NCBI GenBank assembly: GCA_002316805.1
Contig: DCEF01000010.1
Coordinates: forward strand, 62,001-126,000
Reading direction: 5' to 3'
Source: Ruminococcaceae bacterium UBA1036
GTDB taxonomy: Bacteria; Bacillota; Clostridia; Oscillospirales; Acutalibacteraceae
DNA length: 64,000 nucleotides
A model generated the notes under the pieces. It did no database searches. It saw only the letters and a program-made list of their open reading frames with translations, and was not told the origin of the DNA. Every line of letters starts with the position of its first letter. Positions within the stretch are counted from its first letter, which is position 1. Of the stretch, positions 62,852 to 64,000 are shown in pieces. The position numbers and the translations under genes were made by a program.

Positions 62852-64000
62852 CTACCTGTCCCATTTATCACAGAGGGCAATTATCTGGTCGGCAAAGCGC
62901 GCGAGGTCTTTGTTTGCACAGCCCTCGTTGTGCTGGATCACGCGCAGCAGGCGCTGCCCTGCAGAGAACAGGCGGCCAAAAGTGGAAGTGCCTTTGCCTG
63001 CGCCACGCATAGGATGAAGTTTTTCGGGTGCAATGCCTTCGTCGATTATCCTGTCAGCCGTAAGGTCTACCACTGCCTTAAAATTAGGGACGTATGAATG
63101 ATATCCACGCCGCGCAAGCTCTTCTGAAAATTCTTCTGCAGTGAGCTGCTCGCCATGTACAATGAAAATACGTTCCGGTTTATGCTGAAATGCACTCAGC
63201 CAGCGCAGAAGGCCGGTTCTGTCCGCATGTCCGGAAAGAGCTTTGAAGTTATAGATTTTAGCTGTGACAGCAATTCCTTCACCAAACAGCTTGACTTTTT
63301 TCACACCATCTATAAGCATACGCCCAAGCGTGCCCTCGGCCTGATAGCCCACAAACACGATTGAGCATTCCGGACGCCAAAGGTTATGCTTCAAGTGATG
63401 CCTAATCCGTCCGGCTTCACACATGCCGCTCGACGATATTATCACTTTTGGTGACATGTCATCATTAAGTGCGCGTGACTCCTCAACCGATTCACATGTG
63501 TGCAGGTTAGTGAAAAGCAGAGGATTGAAGCCATCTTTCATAACGCGAACCGTGTCATCATCGGCATACCCTACGAGATTGCCACTATAAACCTTCGTTG
63601 CCTCAGACGCCAAAGGGCTGTCTACATATACGGGGAAATCAGGCACACTTTTTACAATATGCTTTGCCTTCATTTCACGGATATAATAAAGCAGTTCCTG
63701 CGTGCGGCCTACGGCAAAGCTTGGTATAACTACGTTGCCCCCTGCGGCAAACGTATCGTCAAACACTTTTGCAAGTTGAGGTATATAGTTTGCAATCGGG
63801 TCATGTTCACGGTTGCCATATGTAGATTCCATCACAACATAGTCTGCTTCTGAAATATACTGCGGGTCACGTATAATCGGCTGATTAAGGTTGCCAATGT
63901 CGCCAGAAAAGACTATTTTTTTCGTCTCACCATTTTCAGTAACCCAGATTTCAATTGAAGCGGAACCAAGAAGATGGCCTGCATCCACCATCCTGAATTT
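62852..64000 (-). CDS. MBL-fold beta-CASP hydrolase (RNA-processing exonuclease type), N-terminus outside window
   Basis: Only the last about 382 residues are present; the frame is open to the window edge and the HxHxDH metal motif should lie beyond it. Visible: MVDAGHLLGSASIEI, FSGDIGNLNQPII, VMESTYGNREH, IPSFAVGRTQELLYYI (beta-CASP part), SSSGMCEAGRIRHHLK, ALSGHADR and IVHGE. This is the Ysh1/CPSF-like family of RNA nucleases. About 55 residues beyond the usual core form a basic tail with a Lys/Gly part and a helical end. Confidence 0.9.
   Translation of the reverse strand, partial: KFRMVDAGHLLGSASIEIWVTENGETKKIVFSGDIGNLNQPIIRDPQYISEADYVVMESTYGNREHDPIANYIPQLAKVFDDTFAAGGNVVIPSFAVGRTQELLYYIREMKAKHIVKSVPDFPVYVDSPLASEATKVYSGNLVGYADDDTVRVMKDGFNPLLFTNLHTCESVEESRALNDDMSPKVIISSSGMCEAGRIRHHLKHNLWRPECSIVFVGYQAEGTLGRMLIDGVKKVKLFGEGIAVTAKIYNFKALSGHADRTGLLRWLSAFQHKPERIFIVHGEQLTAEEFSEELARRGYHSYVPNFKAVVDLTADRIIDEGIAPEKLHPMRGAGKGTSTFGRLFSAGQRLLRVIQHNEGCANKDLARFADQIIALCDKWDR

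Noticed and set aside
1..64000. CRISPR arrays, insertion sequences, prophage or integrase genes
   Set aside because: No regularly spaced repeats, no transposase or integrase motifs and no terminal inverted repeats with target duplications were seen.

Overview
The window looks like a chromosomal segment of an endospore-forming, Gram-positive Clostridia, most like the Oscillospirales/Ruminococcaceae. Evidence: a complete spoIIIA operon (AA to AH) and spoIIIE; the Firmicutes order rplU-prp-rpmA-obgE, with an L27 that carries a cleavable N-terminal extension; MrnC; a V/A-type ATPase operon; fhs; and base composition in the mid-40s % GC by eye. Gene density is high. I see no insertion sequence, prophage, CRISPR array or rRNA operon, and the single tRNA is tRNA-Gly(GCC).

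Layout. 1-4 kb: tail of a TepA-like protease, spoIIIE, a ComEC-type metallo-beta-lactamase protein and a DUF3006 protein. 4-9.3 kb: rodA-type gene (minus), then fhs, tsaE, tsaB, rpiB, upp (plus). 9.4-13.1 kb (minus): PHP phosphoesterase, Lrp-type regulator, aminotransferase, ispE and a VOC protein, in one tight run. 13.4-15.1 kb: ACT-domain protein plus UPF0210. 15.1-24.1 kb: nine-gene V-type ATPase operon (G-C-I-K-F-E-A-B-D). 24.1-27.6 kb (minus): rlmH, WalJ-type hydrolase, murA, luxS. 27.8-35.4 kb (mostly minus): polar amino-acid ABC transporter, RluA-type pseudouridine synthase, ilvE, rRNA m5C methyltransferase, a small plus-strand ORF, YitT protein, mrnC. 35.4-41.5 kb (minus): obgE, rpmA, prp, rplU with an L21 leader, ispA, xseB, xseA, a TsaD-like paralogue, nusB. 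41.6-46.6 kb (minus): spoIIIAH to AA. 46.7-52.0 kb (minus): a whole glucose-type PTS in one operon (antiterminator, EIIA, EIICB, HPr, EI). 52.3-59.3 kb: tRNA-Gly, DnaD protein and DnaC-like loader, prfB (minus), a RING/zinc-ribbon membrane protein, galU, rpsF-ssb-rpsR. 59.3-64 kb: a zinc-ribbon pseudokinase with PASTA domains (minus), nfo-ogt, and a beta-CASP hydrolase cut by the window end.

Most of the window is core housekeeping. I do not see a clear new multi-gene system. The most unusual region is the PTS operon. Its leader carries a RAT element overlapping an intrinsic terminator. The antiterminator gene has a good Shine-Dalgarno in front of a TTA codon and no usable ATG/GTG/TTG. Its second PRD has lost both regulatory histidines, and the HPr in the same operon has Arg at position 46 in place of the regulatory Ser. 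Together these suggest a glucose PTS wired without the usual HPr-based catabolite control. Other items worth a look are the PASTA pseudokinase, an intrinsic terminator squeezed between a promoter and the nusB start, a V-ATPase proteolipid with a degenerate N-terminal half, and a prokaryotic RING/DUF2628 membrane protein.

Starts were often moved inward from the longest ORF because a Shine-Dalgarno, a 4-8 bp overlap with the previous gene, or the usual family N-terminus pointed there; these cases are stated per gene.
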